From Actinomycetes bacterium (lineage in GTDB: Bacteria; Actinomycetota; Acidimicrobiia; Acidimicrobiales; RAAP-2): a DNA stretch of 50,283 nucleotides. The stretch covers positions 1 to 50,283 of the forward strand of contig JAKBTL010000128.1 of NCBI GenBank assembly GCA_021844425.1, given 5' to 3'. The translations under genes were made by a program, and so were the position numbers. The notes under the pieces are model-generated. The model saw only the letters and a program-made list of their open reading frames with translations, had not been told where the DNA came from and made no database searches. The stretch's first letter is position 1. Every line of letters begins with the position of its first letter. Of the stretch, positions 49,599-50,283 are shown piece by piece.

Positions 49599-49934
49599 TC
49601 AGTCCTCGGGCGAGTCGCCAGGGGCCGGGGCTGCTGCGCCGAGGACCACCTCGACGCCGGCGCCCGTGAGCGTGACCCGCGCGCCGGCCTCGCGCGCCAG
49701 GCGATCGAGGAACCCGACGGCGATCGACGCATCTCCCTCTTCGGCACGGACGAGGTCGTCCTCGTCGACGCCCGCGCGGGCGGCCAGCTCCGCTGCGTCG
49801 AGGCGGGTGGCCTTCCTCAGCTCCTGCACCAGCACGCCCAGCCTCTCTGCGAGCTCGGCTTCCGCGTACGCGGCCGCGTACATCGAGGCGTCCTCAGGGG
49901 GGAACCAGCGCCGCACGTCGCTCAATTTGGCCAT
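49599..49934 (-). CDS. HTH-domain antitoxin (HigA/XRE type)
   Basis: A 111-residue protein: LRKATRLDAAELAARAGVDE and DLVRAEEGDASIAVGFLDRL form the HTH. The N-terminal residues (DASMYAAAYAEAELAERLG) are a helix seen in HigA-type antitoxins. It overlaps the upstream toxin gene as ATGA, giving the toxin-first order of higBA. Confidence 0.8.
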   Translation of the reverse strand: MAKLSDVRRWFPPEDASMYAAAYAEAELAERLGVLVQELRKATRLDAAELAARAGVDEDDLVRAEEGDASIAVGFLDRLAREAGARVTLTGAGVEVVLGAAAPAPGDSPED

Positions 49935-50281
49935 CACCTGCTCCGTTCCCTCTCCCGCGCCCGGGATCTCACCCGCTCGAGCGCGCCGCGCGCACGGTCG
50001 ATCTCGTGGCGCTCGCGGCCGCGCTGCTTGCGGAACGTCGTGAGCGCCTGCACGCGTCCCTCCGGGTCGAACGCGTACGTGATCCGCCGCGACCCACCCT
50101 CGCAGGTGAACCGCAGCTCGTGGAGGCCGCCGCCGAGGGCTCGGCTCTGGGGCATTCGCAGCCCGGGGCCCGAGGAGGCGAGCCGGTCGAGCGCCCGGTC
50201 GGCATACGCCCGGTCGCGCACGCCGAGCCGCACGTACCACCGCACCACCTCGTCGGAGAGCTCGACGTCCCACTGCGCCAC
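49934..50281 (-). CDS. RelE/HigB-type (Gp49-like) toxin
   Basis: A 115-residue toxin: VVRWYVRLGVRDRAYADRAL at the N-terminus, then LHELRFTCEGGSRRITYAF and ALTTFRKQRGRERHEIDRAR match HigB-like mRNA interferases (Gp49 family). It starts with GTG two bases from the window edge, so its promoter cannot be seen. Downstream thpR and recA lie in the same direction. Confidence 0.85.
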   Translation of the reverse strand: MAQWDVELSDEVVRWYVRLGVRDRAYADRALDRLASSGPGLRMPQSRALGGGLHELRFTCEGGSRRITYAFDPEGRVQALTTFRKQRGRERHEIDRARGALERVRSRARERERSR

Positions 50282-50283
50282 GA

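Overview
The window looks like a chromosomal segment of a very high-GC actinomycete. The signs are GTG/TTG starts, tightly overlapped operons, a mycothiol biosynthesis gene (mshA), the rex-hemA-hemC-hemD-hemB-hemL order, nickel superoxide dismutase with its maturation peptidase, a menaquinone-reductase-like flavoprotein, and leaderless promoters of the form TANNNT-N6..9-start codon. A lineage such as Acidimicrobiia fits, but that is inference; no rRNA or other decisive marker is present.

Layout. 1-3.0 kb: a fused PcaD/PcaC protocatechuate-branch enzyme and an apolipoprotein N-acyltransferase homologue. 3.0-19.8 kb, minus strand: a complete 14-gene nuoA-N operon (complex I) with an HAD phosphatase at its 3' end. 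Divergent from nuoA is a geranylgeranyl/menaquinone-reductase-like flavoprotein (20.0-21.4 kb). 21.4-27.8 kb, minus strand: the C5 haem pathway (hemA, C, D, B, L) behind the redox sensor rex. 27.9-32.8 kb, minus strand: a SAM hydrolase-family protein, a small excisionase-type HTH protein, proC, a YbjN protein, mshA, an XRE regulator and sodX; sodN is divergent from sodX. 33-37 kb: a methyltransferase, a DksA-type zinc finger protein, a SufS-like cysteine desulfurase and a PRC-barrel protein.

37.05-42.3 kb is the accessory region. It begins at a tRNA-Lys(UUU) gene with encoded CCA. Downstream are a decayed tyrosine-recombinase fragment, a Phd/RelE toxin-antitoxin pair, a truncated IS630-type transposase, DUF1801 and DUF1059 genes, a sigma-factor/SnoaL-like remnant, and two degenerate copies of the tRNA 3' end (about 40.10-40.15 kb and 41.99-42.01 kb). 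Both tRNA remnants are followed by the same flank: a VOC gene and the 3' end of rmuC. The second copy carries an internal deletion. Between them lies an HTH plus nucleotidyltransferase pair. This reads as successive integrations at one tRNA that duplicated the chromosomal flank, rewrote the 3' end of rmuC, and gave the nucleotidyltransferase gene a tail derived from rmuC.

42.2-50.3 kb returns to core genes: rmuC, an unusual receiver-HATPase fusion, a YggU protein, a gene-free stretch with a strong hairpin whose loop is a G-quadruplex motif, a LOG-like protein, a hexapeptide acyltransferase, a DUF3048 lipoprotein, recA with a perfect actinobacterial SOS box, thpR, and a HigB/HigA-type toxin-antitoxin pair at the window edge.

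Many of the genes serve respiration and redox balance: complex I, a menaquinone modifier, haem synthesis under the NADH/NAD sensor Rex, Ni-SOD and mycothiol. The window is also rich in short tandem repeats, two of which are translated as C-terminal tails (HemD and the XRE regulator).
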